From Clostridium vitabionis (GTDB taxonomy: Bacteria; Bacillota; Clostridia; Lachnospirales; Lachnospiraceae), in assembly GCF_015351765.1 (NCBI RefSeq), contig NZ_JADKQA010000004.1:62001-126000 (forward strand): 64,000 bases of DNA. The letters run 5' to 3'. This document shows, in pieces, positions 28,853 through 36,346 of this stretch. The notes beneath the pieces were generated by a model. The model did not search any database. It had not been told where the DNA came from and saw only the letters and a program-made list of their open reading frames with translations. Within the stretch, counting starts at the first letter, position 1. Each line of letters starts with the position of its first letter. A program made the position numbers and the translations under genes.

Positions 28853-28917
28853 CTATATCTGTTCAGAGCGGGGTTTTGGACAGATACCTCTGATTCTTTA
28901 AAGGAAACTGCGTAACC

Positions 28918-29874
28918 ATGGGTATTGAGAAGTGTCGAGTTTTTCAGACAGATGTGATCGACCCGTACCGAAATCTCGCGGCAGAAGAGCTTCTGCTCCG
29001 GGAGGTCCGGCCGGATGAACTTGTCCTGTATCTCTGGCAGAATGACAATACGATTGTCATCGGCCGCAACCAGGATGCCTACCAGGAGAGCGGCGTGGAC
29101 GAGTTCCGGGCTGCGGGCGGTCACATCGCCCGGCGCCTTTCCGGAGGCGGGGCGGTGTTTCACGATCTGGGAAACCTGAATTTTACTTTCCTGGTCAATT
29201 CCGCGGACTATGATCTTCCCCGGCAGATGTCGGTCATTCAGAAAGCCGTCGGGCAGTTCGGTATTCTTGCGGAATTTACCGGGAGAAATGATCTGGTTGC
29301 CGGAGGCAGGAAATTTTCCGGAAATGCGTTTTACAGTAATGGAAAACAGCGCTATCATCACGGGACGATTCTGATTGCCGGGGATGTCAGCAGGATGAAG
29401 GCGTTTCTTACGCCTTCTAAGGAAAAGCTGGCCTCGAAGGGAGTGCAGAGTGTGGAATCCCGCATCGTCAATCTGCGGGACTTGAACCCGGCGGTAACCC
29501 CGGACAGCATGCGGACGGCACTGATCCGGTCGGCTGAGGAGGTTTACGGGGTTTCCGCGGAGAACGGGAGCTGGTCCGATCTTCCCGGGAAAAGCTGGGA
29601 GGAGAAAACCGCGGTGTATGGCTCAGATGACTGGGTTCTCGGAAAGAAGAGCCGTTACAACCGTGAGTTCAGAATGAGGGTTCCGGAAGGCGATGTCACA
29701 CTGAGGCTCTTTATCCGCCAGGGCAGGATCATGGAGGCGGAGGTGCGGACAGACTGCATGGATCCGGACTGGGCATCGGGAATCCGCCGGAAACTGGTGG
29801 GAACAAGCTTCCGGCAGACCGATCTGCGGAATGCCGGGGTTCCCGGGGAAATTGTCGCGAAGATGGCGGAGTGA
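28918..29874 (+). CDS. lplA: Lipoate-protein ligase A
   Basis: A 318-residue ligase with the catalytic-domain motifs RNLAAEELLL, IVIGRNQDAYQE, ARRLSGGGAVFHDLGNLNF and SGNAFYSNGKQRYHHGT (lysine-containing adenylate site), plus the small C-terminal accessory domain. It attaches salvaged lipoate to GcvH, which explains its place at the end of the gcv operon. A CTTCGGCA/TGCCGAAG hairpin follows the stop at 29888-29927. Confidence 0.93.
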   Translation: MGIEKCRVFQTDVIDPYRNLAAEELLLREVRPDELVLYLWQNDNTIVIGRNQDAYQESGVDEFRAAGGHIARRLSGGGAVFHDLGNLNFTFLVNSADYDLPRQMSVIQKAVGQFGILAEFTGRNDLVAGGRKFSGNAFYSNGKQRYHHGTILIAGDVSRMKAFLTPSKEKLASKGVQSVESRIVNLRDLNPAVTPDSMRTALIRSAEEVYGVSAENGSWSDLPGKSWEEKTAVYGSDDWVLGKKSRYNREFRMRVPEGDVTLRLFIRQGRIMEAEVRTDCMDPDWASGIRRKLVGTSFRQTDLRNAGVPGEIVAKMAE

Positions 29875-30126
29875 GAAGAAGAGTTGCCTTCGGCACGCCA
29901 GTTAGAGAAGAGTACCGGATGCCGAAGACAGTTGATAACACTGAAACCTCAAATTTTACGTTAATAGAAATGCGGCTAAATTAGCCGTTATATCATCCCA
30001 AGATGATGTGCGGCAGTGGACGGGAGATGGGCGCCCACCAGCGGATGCTGGCGGCCGGAATGGTACACATAATCCCTAAAAATATTGCTTCATTTCCCCG
30101 ATTCTTAATAAATACATGACTGAGTA
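29875..30126. other. Gene-free junction between chromosome and accessory island
   Basis: About 250 bp with no supported gene. It holds the CTTCGGCA/TGCCGAAG stem-loop just after lplA, the left copy of the 52-bp direct repeat, a short ATCATC/GATGAT hairpin right behind that repeat, and a GC-rich patch (GGCGCCCACCAGC and neighbours). Base composition drops sharply after about 30070. No RNA family was recognised. Confidence 0.6.
29938..29989. repeat. 52-bp direct repeat, left copy
   Basis: Identical over 52 bases to 46524-46575, in the same orientation; flanks diverge at both ends. It contains the palindrome CGGCTAA-A-TTAGCCG near its right end. The two copies delimit the accessory island, 16.6 kb apart. 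Confidence 0.95.
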
Positions 30127-30159
30127 TTAGCTAATTTATGTTATAGTTAAATTAGCTAA
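30127..30159 (+). promoter_or_regulatory. Operator-like inverted repeat before the antitoxin gene
   Basis: TTAGCTAATT (30127-30136) and AATTAGCTAA (30150-30159) form a perfect 10-bp inverted repeat 20 bases before the antitoxin start. This is the usual position for autoregulation by a Phd/RelB-type antitoxin. Confidence 0.65.
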
Positions 30160-30179
30160 CACGAAAGGAGGCGGTTATC

Positions 30180-30422
30180 ATGGTAGAAGCAATGGCAACC
30201 GCTACAGAAATGAAAAATCAGTTTGGTAAATATTTGCAGATGGTCATAAATGGAAATGAAGTTATCGTAACTAAGAACGGACAGGAAGTAGGCAGATTTA
30301 TTCCAAAAGCTAAAACAGTATCTTATCTTACAGATTCCCTCACAGGACTTTTAAAGGGTAACTATGATTATGAAGATGCTAGAGAGGAAGCTTTAAAGGA
30401 AAAATATGAAATTACTGATTGA
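30180..30422 (+). CDS. Phd/YefM-type antitoxin
   Basis: An 80-residue protein with the PhdYeFM fold signature TATEMKNQFGKYLQMVINGNEV (first residues of the DNA-binding half), then IVTKNGQEVGRFIPK. The C-terminal acidic helix (NYDYEDAREEALKEKYE) would bind the toxin. AAGGAGG gives 8-base spacing. The toxin gene overlaps it by 17 bp but is truncated, so this is an orphaned antitoxin. An operator-like palindrome lies upstream. Confidence 0.85.
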   Translation: MVEAMATATEMKNQFGKYLQMVINGNEVIVTKNGQEVGRFIPKAKTVSYLTDSLTGLLKGNYDYEDAREEALKEKYEITD

Positions 30423-30537
30423 TGCAAATATAATACTCGATGTTCTTCAAAAGAGAGAACCGCACTATTTTTATTTCTGCGGAAAGAAAAATGCACCCGG
30501 CGTTTGTACCGAGTGCATTTTCTTATTTTCCAAATAA
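30406..30537 (+). pseudogene. PIN-domain (VapC-like) toxin, truncated
   Basis: The frame starts MKLLIDANIILDVLQKREPHY, the canonical first strand and catalytic Asp of a PIN ribonuclease. The homology then stops at about 30468 and the frame runs on through unrelated sequence to a stop at 30537 (43 residues against about 130 expected). The break coincides with the start of the relBE segment, so a later insertion or deletion removed the toxin body. Confidence 0.8.
30482..30519 (-). terminator. Terminator of the relBE operon
   Basis: On the minus strand AATGCACTCGG pairs with CCGGGTGCATT (11 bp, 8-base loop), followed by TTTTCTTT. It lies directly after the toxin stop codon. Confidence 0.8.
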
Positions 30538-30810
30538 ATCGCTGTGCGTTCCTGTTCGGGATAATGTCAAGACGAGCAAATCATTCTCAATCCGATAGAC
30601 CAATAGCCAATCCGGTTGAATGTGGCACTCACGATGTCCGACCCAGCTTCCAGTTAAAGCGTGGTCTTTATGCTTTTCTGGAAGCTGTTCGCTGCTTGCC
30701 AGTTTGCGAATGATGTCATCCAGAAGGTCAATATCAAGATGACGTTTCATCGCCAGCTTGTAGTCCTTCTTAAATTGATTTGTCCAAACAATGTCTAAAT
30801 GGTTACTCAT
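30523..30810 (-). CDS. YafQ/RelE-family mRNA interferase toxin
   Basis: A 95-residue ribosome-dependent endoribonuclease fold: KKDYKLAMKRHLDID, LPEKHKDHALTGSWVGHRECHIQPDWLLVYRI and the C-terminal LTLSRTGTHSDLF. Basic and His residues of the YafQ active site are present. Its start overlaps the antitoxin stop by 4 bp (ATGA). A terminator follows. Confidence 0.88.
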   Translation of the reverse strand: MSNHLDIVWTNQFKKDYKLAMKRHLDIDLLDDIIRKLASSEQLPEKHKDHALTGSWVGHRECHIQPDWLLVYRIENDLLVLTLSRTGTHSDLFGK

Positions 30811-31082
30811 TCTTTTAACGCCCTCAATGCTTCCTCTACATCAGAGTAGCGTTTTACAGACGGATCACGGGCAATGCGTTCTGCTTCCAGCATTGCTGCC
30901 ATCGTTTCCTTGTTCGGCTGCTCCATGCGAACATCAAAAGGAAAACCGCCGACACGGAGCGACTGGCGAAGAAACACATTGATAGCGGTAGTAAGGTTGA
31001 TACCTAATTCACCATACATTGCTTCGCACTGTTTCTTAATGTCGCTGTCTATACGGACACTGAAATTAGTTGTGGTAGCCAT
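30807..31082 (-). CDS. RelB/DinJ-family antitoxin
   Basis: A 91-residue antitoxin with a ribbon-helix-helix N-terminus (TNFSVRIDSDIKKQCEAMYGELGINLTTAINVFL begins at residue 5) and the C-terminal toxin-binding tail. It starts at 31082 with GGAG upstream and a consensus promoter behind it. Forms a complete type II module with the YafQ/RelE gene. Confidence 0.88.
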   Translation of the reverse strand: MATTTNFSVRIDSDIKKQCEAMYGELGINLTTAINVFLRQSLRVGGFPFDVRMEQPNKETMAAMLEAERIARDPSVKRYSDVEEALRALKE

Positions 31083-31116
31083 GAATATCAACTCCTTCCC
31101 TTGCTTTTGCACTTAT

Positions 31117-31145
31117 ATTATATGCGTTTTGCATTGCACAGTCAA
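31117..31145 (-). promoter_or_regulatory. relBE promoter
   Basis: Minus strand: TTGACT (31145-31140), 17-base spacer, TATAAT (31122-31117), 35 bp before the antitoxin start. Near-consensus sigma-A promoter. Confidence 0.75.
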
Positions 31146-31371
31146 TCTATTAGACCAGACAGTCATGAACCTTCCCATGAAAGCGATGGAGCGCAAACCA
31201 AATGCGCTCCAAACACCACAAGATTTTTAACACGCCGTGAGCAAGAAATCCCCCACCTCTACAGGTGGTGGGATGAATTGCGATAAACACGGCGTTTTAT
31301 TGACTTTTGCATCTCATAGTATTAGAATCATAGTGTAATCAGTCGTAAGCGCTGTAAATGTTATAAATTAT

Positions 31372-31812
31372 ATGAAATTAGATAATAATAATCATTCGGT
31401 ATTCATGCTACATTATCACCTTATTATGTGCATTAAATATCGTAATAAAGTGATAGATGATAAAATCTCAAACCGTCTCAAAGAAATATTTGAGAAGATA
31501 GCCCTTTCCTATAACATCACGTTAGAGGAATGGAATCACGACATAGACCATGTACATATACTATTTCGAGGACAGCCCAATACAGAAATAAGCAAATTTA
31601 TCAATGCTTATAAATCTGCAAGCAGTAGACTTATCAAAAAAGAATATCCTCAGATACGGAAATCTCTCTGGAAAGAGATGTTCTGGTCGCAGAGCTTTTG
31701 TCTGTTAACCACGGGCGGTGCTACGGTAGATATTATTAAGCAATACATCCAATCTCAAGGTAAGAAAGATGGCAAACAGAGCAATCAAATACAGAGTGTA
31801 TCCCACAACTGA
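31372..31812 (+). CDS. tnpA: IS200/IS605 transposase TnpA (Y1 HUH)
   Basis: A 146-residue single-strand transposase. HUH motif His60-Val-His62 in DIDHVHILF, and catalytic Tyr125 in IIKQYIQSQ. Length is normal and no lesion is visible. It cuts and joins single-stranded IS ends by recognising the terminal hairpins. tnpB begins inside its 3' end on the same strand. Confidence 0.92.
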   Translation: MKLDNNNHSVFMLHYHLIMCIKYRNKVIDDKISNRLKEIFEKIALSYNITLEEWNHDIDHVHILFRGQPNTEISKFINAYKSASSRLIKKEYPQIRKSLWKEMFWSQSFCLLTTGGATVDIIKQYIQSQGKKDGKQSNQIQSVSHN

Positions 31813-31846
31813 ACAGAGTATTATGTTTGCTAAGACCTTTGGCTGT
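31769..31846 (+). pseudogene. tnpB: tnpB 5' fragment
   Basis: Encodes the first 26 residues of TnpB (MANRAIKYRVYPTTEQ through AKTFGC) and overlaps the tnpA end as usual. At TGT 31844-31846 the homology ends and the serine-recombinase element begins. The matching remainder starts at 43023-43026 in the same frame. Confidence 0.85.
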
Positions 31847-31896
31847 TTGCTTATGTGTGATAAAGAAGCAATAGAAGTGCAAAAAATTTTGCCGTT

Positions 31897-31929
31897 CCTA
31901 TCCGACACTTGGCCATTGTGTCGGATAGG
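31897..31929 (-). terminator. Terminator of the recombinase gene
   Basis: CCTATCCGACAC pairs perfectly with GTGTCGGATAGG (12 bp, 9-base loop), 9 bp beyond the recombinase stop. A T-rich run follows about 8 bases later on the minus strand. Confidence 0.65.
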
Positions 31930-31937
31930 TCGGGCGG

Positions 31938-33554
31938 TTATTCGGGCAAGTCAATCTTGCCGACAAAGCTGTAATAAATCTCAATGTCCTGCCTGCGGGT
32001 GCCGTTCTCATCATAGCTGCACTCATGCACCACAATTTTCTCGATCATTTCCCGCAAGAGAGTGGGGGTCAGTTCTTCAAAGGCAAGGTGCTTGCGGACA
32101 ATGCCCATAAATTTCTCGGCGTTGACGGTAGCTGCCTGTGACTTGTCCAGTTCGGCTTGCAGGGCGGCGGCTCTCTTTTTCAGCTCCGCTTGCTCGGCTT
32201 CGTAGTCAGCCGACAGTTCCATGAAACGCTCATCGCTGATTTTGCCGTTTACATTGTCCTCATACAGCCGCTTGATAATGCGGCTGATTTCAGAAATGCG
32301 TTCCTGCGCCTGTTCAAGCTGCTTGATGGCTGCGGCGGTCTTTCGCTTGCCGCCGATCTCGTTCTGCTGGACAAGTAGTTTCACAAACCGGCTCTCATGC
32401 TTGGCTGCGTATTCGGTCACTTGCCGGAGATTTGCCAGGACACCAGCGGTCAACAGATCGGTGCGGATAAAGTGCGCCGTACAGTTGCGGGTGCGCTTCT
32501 TGTAGCTGCCGCAGATGTAGCAGTCCTGTTTGCGGTCTTTGTTCTGATACCGCTGCTGATACAGCACATGGCCGCAGTCGGCGCAGAACAAAATCCCGGA
32601 GAACAGCCCCACTTCATCGTAGCGGTTCGGGCGTTTGCGCTGTTTGCGTAACTCCTGCACCCGTTCCCATGTTTCCTTGTCGATGATCGGCTCATGGTGG
32701 TTCTCGAAAATGGCCTGCTTCTCGACGGGGTTCTCTATGCTGTGCTTGACCTTATAAGAAGGCTTTTCCGTTTTGAAGTTCACCAGACATCCGGTGTACT
32801 CTCGGTTTTCGAGGATATGAACGACGGTGTTGGTCGCCCATTTGCACTCATAGCCTGGGTGATAACGGCGGGTGCTGCCTGTCCGCTGATATTCCAGCGT
32901 CCCCGGCGTGGGGATTTGCTGCTCCGTCAGCATACGGGCAATCTTGGTCGGGCCGTTCCCGGCAAGGCAAAGCTGGTAAATCTGCTGCACCACCGGGGCG
33001 GCTTCCTCGTCTATAATAAAATTCTCGTCCTCGTCCATCACATAGCCGTAAACCGGCTTGCTGGTAACAGGCTTGCCGCTCATGCCTTTTGACTTTTTCA
33101 CTGCCTTGATTTTCTTGCTCGTATCTCTCACCAGCCATTCATTGAACAGATTTCGCAGCGGGGTAAAATCGTTGTCCATGCCCTCGCTGGCACTGTCCAC
33201 ATTATCGTTGACAGCGATAAAACGCACACCCTTTTGAGGGAACAGCATTTCCGTGTAAAACCCTACCTGCAAGTAGTTTCGCCCTAACCGGCTCATGTCC
33301 TTGACGATGACCGTACCCACTTTCCCGGCTTCAATGTCCGCAAGCATGGCTTGAAATCCGGGCCGCTGGAAGTTCGCGCCGGAAAAACCGTCGTCGGTGT
33401 ACCAGCGCAGATTGGTAAAGCCGTTCTGTTTTGCGTAGGTTTCGAGTATCCTTTTTTGGTTCGATATGGAATTACTCTCGCCTTGCAATTCATCCTCGTG
33501 GGACAATCTCGGATAAAGGGCGGTAATGAGGTTTTGGGTGGCTTGTCTTAACAT
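31938..33554 (-). CDS. Large serine recombinase (TnpX/TndX-like)
   Basis: A 538-residue site-specific recombinase. Resolvase domain with catalytic Ser18 in YPRLSHEDE and the Arg motif VKDMSRLGRNY, then the Recombinase domain (about 170-280, YGYVMDEDENFIIDEEAAPVV), a zinc ribbon (CADCG...CYICG...NC) and a coiled coil ending in a DUF4368-like tail. It should catalyse integration and excision of the surrounding element. A CGGAGGATTTT site precedes the ATG. No frameshift is visible, so it is probably active. Confidence 0.93.
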   Translation of the reverse strand: MLRQATQNLITALYPRLSHEDELQGESNSISNQKRILETYAKQNGFTNLRWYTDDGFSGANFQRPGFQAMLADIEAGKVGTVIVKDMSRLGRNYLQVGFYTEMLFPQKGVRFIAVNDNVDSASEGMDNDFTPLRNLFNEWLVRDTSKKIKAVKKSKGMSGKPVTSKPVYGYVMDEDENFIIDEEAAPVVQQIYQLCLAGNGPTKIARMLTEQQIPTPGTLEYQRTGSTRRYHPGYECKWATNTVVHILENREYTGCLVNFKTEKPSYKVKHSIENPVEKQAIFENHHEPIIDKETWERVQELRKQRKRPNRYDEVGLFSGILFCADCGHVLYQQRYQNKDRKQDCYICGSYKKRTRNCTAHFIRTDLLTAGVLANLRQVTEYAAKHESRFVKLLVQQNEIGGKRKTAAAIKQLEQAQERISEISRIIKRLYEDNVNGKISDERFMELSADYEAEQAELKKRAAALQAELDKSQAATVNAEKFMGIVRKHLAFEELTPTLLREMIEKIVVHECSYDENGTRRQDIEIYYSFVGKIDLPE

Positions 33555-33576
33555 AAAATCCTCCGTTTCCGACAGC

Positions 33577-33625
33577 CAGCCCCACTATTCCGTGGTTTCA
33601 TTGTACCACGGAACGGCGGGGGCTG
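33577..33625. promoter_or_regulatory. Nested inverted repeat upstream of the recombinase
   Basis: CAGCCCC...GGGGCTG encloses TTCCGTGG...CCACGGAA. It lies 22 bp upstream of the recombinase start, where it could bind a regulator or fold in the mRNA leader. No function can be assigned from sequence alone. Confidence 0.5.
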
Positions 33626-33779
33626 TACAGCGGCAAAAGCGTTAAATTTGCTTCTTTACAGCTTTTCAATTTTCCGATTTTTATGGTATGGGTTGTCGTC
33701 CCATATTTGCAGTAGAAAAGTTCATAACTCCGTGGTATACTCTGATTTAACAAAAAAATCAGAAGTTAAAGGAGAAAAC

Positions 33780-33980
33780 ATGAAGTATACAATAGATGAA
33801 TTAACCGCGGCCAAAAGGCAAATTGATTCAACTCTGCACAAGCTAAGAGAAACAGTAAAAACATTTGAATCAAAGGATAATTCCGAGCGTTATAAATCAC
33901 AAATCACATTGGCAAAGAGAAGAATAAAAGCCTTTGAAATTGCAAATTATTTTATAGAGAATGAGATTAAGAATTGCTAA
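33780..33980 (+). CDS. Small helical protein of mobile elements, unknown function
   Basis: A 66-residue, charged, probably two-helix protein (MKYTIDELTAAKRQIDSTLH..., ending FIENEIKNC). Start at 33780 behind AAAGGAG; a TATACT -10-like box lies 45 bp upstream. It is the only plus-strand gene in the element. Its first 15 residues resemble the N-terminal extension of the methyltransferase at 39628-40395. I do not recognise a function. Confidence 0.65.
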   Translation: MKYTIDELTAAKRQIDSTLHKLRETVKTFESKDNSERYKSQITLAKRRIKAFEIANYFIENEIKNC

Positions 33981-34044
33981 AGCACTTCCGATTTTCGTTC
34001 CAGCGGTCATGCTCCCTGGCATGGCCGCTTTTCCATGCCCCGGT

Positions 34045-34239
34045 TCACGCCGGATAAGTCGGCTCCTGTGTAGCAGCGGCTTCCGCTTCCAGTACCCGCG
34101 CCATTTTGTCGGCGGCTGTGGTTGTGGTGTCTTTCTTGAAATAGCCGGACACGACAAGGACGGAATTGCCCATGCGGATTTCCGTCACACAGTCAGGGCG
34201 GCGGGTGGTGCGGGTGTCGTGCTGCTTGTTATCTGCCAT
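34045..34239 (-). CDS. tnpW: Transposon-encoded protein TnpW
   Basis: A 64-residue protein matching the TnpW family of Tn4451-type elements: RRPDCVTEIRMGNSVLVVSG, then YFKKDTTTTAADKMARVLE. The role is unproven. It lies 14 bp downstream of the DnaC-like gene with an AAGGAGTA site before the ATG. The longer frame upstream overlaps that gene and is rejected. Confidence 0.8.
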   Translation of the reverse strand: MADNKQHDTRTTRRPDCVTEIRMGNSVLVVSGYFKKDTTTTAADKMARVLEAEAAATQEPTYPA

Positions 34240-34253
34240 AGGCAATACTCCTT

Positions 34254-35096
34254 TCAGTCGGTAATCAGTTTCTTCATGCTCTCCATTTTCCGCTTGGCGG
34301 TTTCCTGCCGGAAGTTGTCGCCGGTAAAGCGTACCGGGACGCACATGGAAAGCAGGCGGTCATAAATCCGGGAATGGGCGGTGTCCTCCGGGTTGTGCAG
34401 GTCGTCCAGCGTAAGGTTGGTCGTGACGATCAGCGGCTTGCCGCTGCGGTAACGGCTGTCAATCACATTGAACACCTGTTCCAGCCCGTATTCCGTCCCG
34501 CGTTCCATGCCGAAGTCGTCAAGGATCAGCAGCGGATAACGACAAAGGCGGGAAATGTACTCGTTGCGCCCCTCAAAGCTGGCGGCAAGGTCATTGAGGA
34601 TAAGAGCAAAGTTCGTCATGCGGACGGGGATTTCTTTCTCCATGAGGGCGTTTGCGATACAGCCTGCAAGGTAGCTTTTGCCGGTGCCTACGCCGCCCCA
34701 GAACAGGCAGCCGATATTGTCTGTCCGCATATCTTCCCAATGCTCCACATACCGGCGGGCAAGCCCGGTCTGCGGGTTCCTGCCGTTGTCGTTCTCGAAA
34801 GTCCAGTCCCGCATGGTGGGGTCGGTAAAGCCCCGGCGTTTCAGTTCTTCCACGGTGTCAAGGTGTCTGCGCCGCTTTTCGGCGGCTTCCCGTTCCTCGC
34901 GGGCGGTTCTCTGGCAGTCGCACTCTGCCGGGTGGCGGTCGCGCCCGAAGATAGCGGCCTTATCCGGCGCAAAATAGGCTTCTTTCGGCTTGCGGCACTT
35001 GCCGCAGTACAGTAAACCGTCCTCGCCGGTGTAGTCCTCCGGCTCCGGGATGGTGGTCGTCATATTCTCCAAAACCGCGTTGATTTCATTCTTCAT
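34254..35096 (-). CDS. DnaC/IstB-like AAA ATPase
   Basis: A 280-residue protein with an N-terminal zinc-ribbon-like part (LYCGKCRKPKEAYF...CDC) and an AAA domain: Walker A WGGVGTGKSYLA, Walker B LLILDDFGMER. DnaC-type helicase loaders with this layout accompany the replication initiator in mobile elements. Start at 35096 after GGAGGGCGAG; it overlaps the initiator stop by 4 bp, indicating coupled translation. Confidence 0.88.
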   Translation of the reverse strand: MKNEINAVLENMTTTIPEPEDYTGEDGLLYCGKCRKPKEAYFAPDKAAIFGRDRHPAECDCQRTAREEREAAEKRRRHLDTVEELKRRGFTDPTMRDWTFENDNGRNPQTGLARRYVEHWEDMRTDNIGCLFWGGVGTGKSYLAGCIANALMEKEIPVRMTNFALILNDLAASFEGRNEYISRLCRYPLLILDDFGMERGTEYGLEQVFNVIDSRYRSGKPLIVTTNLTLDDLHNPEDTAHSRIYDRLLSMCVPVRFTGDNFRQETAKRKMESMKKLITD

Positions 35097-35887
35097 AAAC
35101 TCTCGCCCTCCTTGCATGAGTAGTCTGGTATGCCCTTTTTAGGGGCTTCCTTTTTGTCGTTCCCCGCCCATATCCGCAGGGCGGCGGCATAGTTCTGGTA
35201 GCTTTTCCCGTTGGCGGCAAGGTAGCGGCTCATTTCCTCGATGAACCGTTCCAGCCTGTCAGGGTACTCTGCCTGCAACTCGTCGTATTCGGTCTGTGAC
35301 AGAAAAATATTTCCATATCGGCCATAGGGCGCGGACGGCCCCCCACTCACTCCCTTTGTTTGGCTCTCTGTAAGGTTGTTTATAGTAGTTTGGTTAGGGG
35401 ACGGTTTTCCGACCATCATAAGGTCGGTTTTCTGACCATCAGTAGGACGGTTTTCCGGCTCTATGAGGGGCGGACTTCCGGCCATCAGTTGGTCTGAAAA
35501 CTGTACCTGTGGCACTGGCGGTACTTTGACATAAAGCCGGTTCGGTGCGGAGAAGCCGCCCCGTTCCCGTTCCAACAGCCCCGCCGTGTCCAGTTCATTA
35601 AGCGCCCCCTTGATGGTGGTGCTGCCTTTATCCAGTATTTCTGCTATCTCCGCGATGGGATAGATAATATAAATCCTGCCCTCGTCGTCCAGCCACTTGT
35701 TTTTCTGGGAGAGGGTGGAACGGTCTAACAGCAGCGAATACAGCAGCTTGGCGGTCTGTGAAATCTCCATTTTCAGCAGGAAACGGGGATACGGCAGATA
35801 GGCGGGCAGCCGCGTGTCTGCCCTGATATAATCAGCGATAGGATCACCTCCCTGTGTTCGGGTTGATTTTGGCGTATTGTCACGCAT
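35093..35887 (-). CDS. Replication initiator protein (RepA_N type)
   Basis: A 264-residue protein with an N-terminal winged-helix initiator domain (FLLKMEISQTAKLLYSLLLD, KWLDDEGRIYIIYPIAEIAE) and a C-terminal helical domain (YDELQAEYPDRLERFIEEMS). RepA_N-like initiators on IMEs allow autonomous replication of the excised circle. The start at 35887 is the best domain fit but has only a weak ribosome site; the frame extends upstream to 35944. Confidence 0.82.
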   Translation of the reverse strand: MRDNTPKSTRTQGGDPIADYIRADTRLPAYLPYPRFLLKMEISQTAKLLYSLLLDRSTLSQKNKWLDDEGRIYIIYPIAEIAEILDKGSTTIKGALNELDTAGLLERERGGFSAPNRLYVKVPPVPQVQFSDQLMAGSPPLIEPENRPTDGQKTDLMMVGKPSPNQTTINNLTESQTKGVSGGPSAPYGRYGNIFLSQTEYDELQAEYPDRLERFIEEMSRYLAANGKSYQNYAAALRIWAGNDKKEAPKKGIPDYSCKEGESL

Positions 35888-35959
35888 TAAAACGCCGTTT
35901 CCGGGGGAAAAGGATAAATGTATCGCGTACCCTTTGACACCCACGAAAAAAGCCTTGAT

Positions 35960-36346
35960 TTATGCGGGTTTGAAAGGCTCTAAAGCGTGACATCTCTGCC
36001 TTTGTTTCCGCTTTCTCTCGGCGGCTTTGATTTTCTTCATGCGCCCGGCGCAGTCGGGGCAGTATTTTCCCCGGTTGGATTTGGGGACAAAGGCCGCCCC
36101 GCAGACGGCACACCGTTTCCGGCTTCCCCGGCACAAGAGGGCTGCGGCCAGCTCCCCGTCAAGGGGCAGGACAGCCACACGGAACCAGTGGCACATGAGG
36201 GAAAAGGAAATGCTCTGGACGCACACGCAAGGCTCCCCGTCGTCCAATAGCAGGCAGTTCCCCTCATCGTAGTTACAGCACTCATGTACCAGCCGCCGCG
36301 CCCGCCGGTGCTGGCGGTAGTCCATGTGGGGCAGGTTATCGCTCAT
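35960..36346 (-). CDS. Cysteine-rich VLP-domain protein
   Basis: A 128-residue protein with a Cys-rich N-terminus (LVHECCNYDEGNCLLLDDGEPCVCVQ) and a C-terminal zinc-ribbon-like CAVCGAAFVPKSNRGKYCPDC followed by a Lys/Arg tail. It matches the Cys-rich VLP family found beside mobilization genes. Its start overlaps the end of the relaxase gene by 11 bp, so it is translated with it. Role unknown, probably nucleic-acid binding. Confidence 0.78.
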   Translation of the reverse strand: MSDNLPHMDYRQHRRARRLVHECCNYDEGNCLLLDDGEPCVCVQSISFSLMCHWFRVAVLPLDGELAAALLCRGSRKRCAVCGAAFVPKSNRGKYCPDCAGRMKKIKAAERKRKQRQRCHALEPFKPA

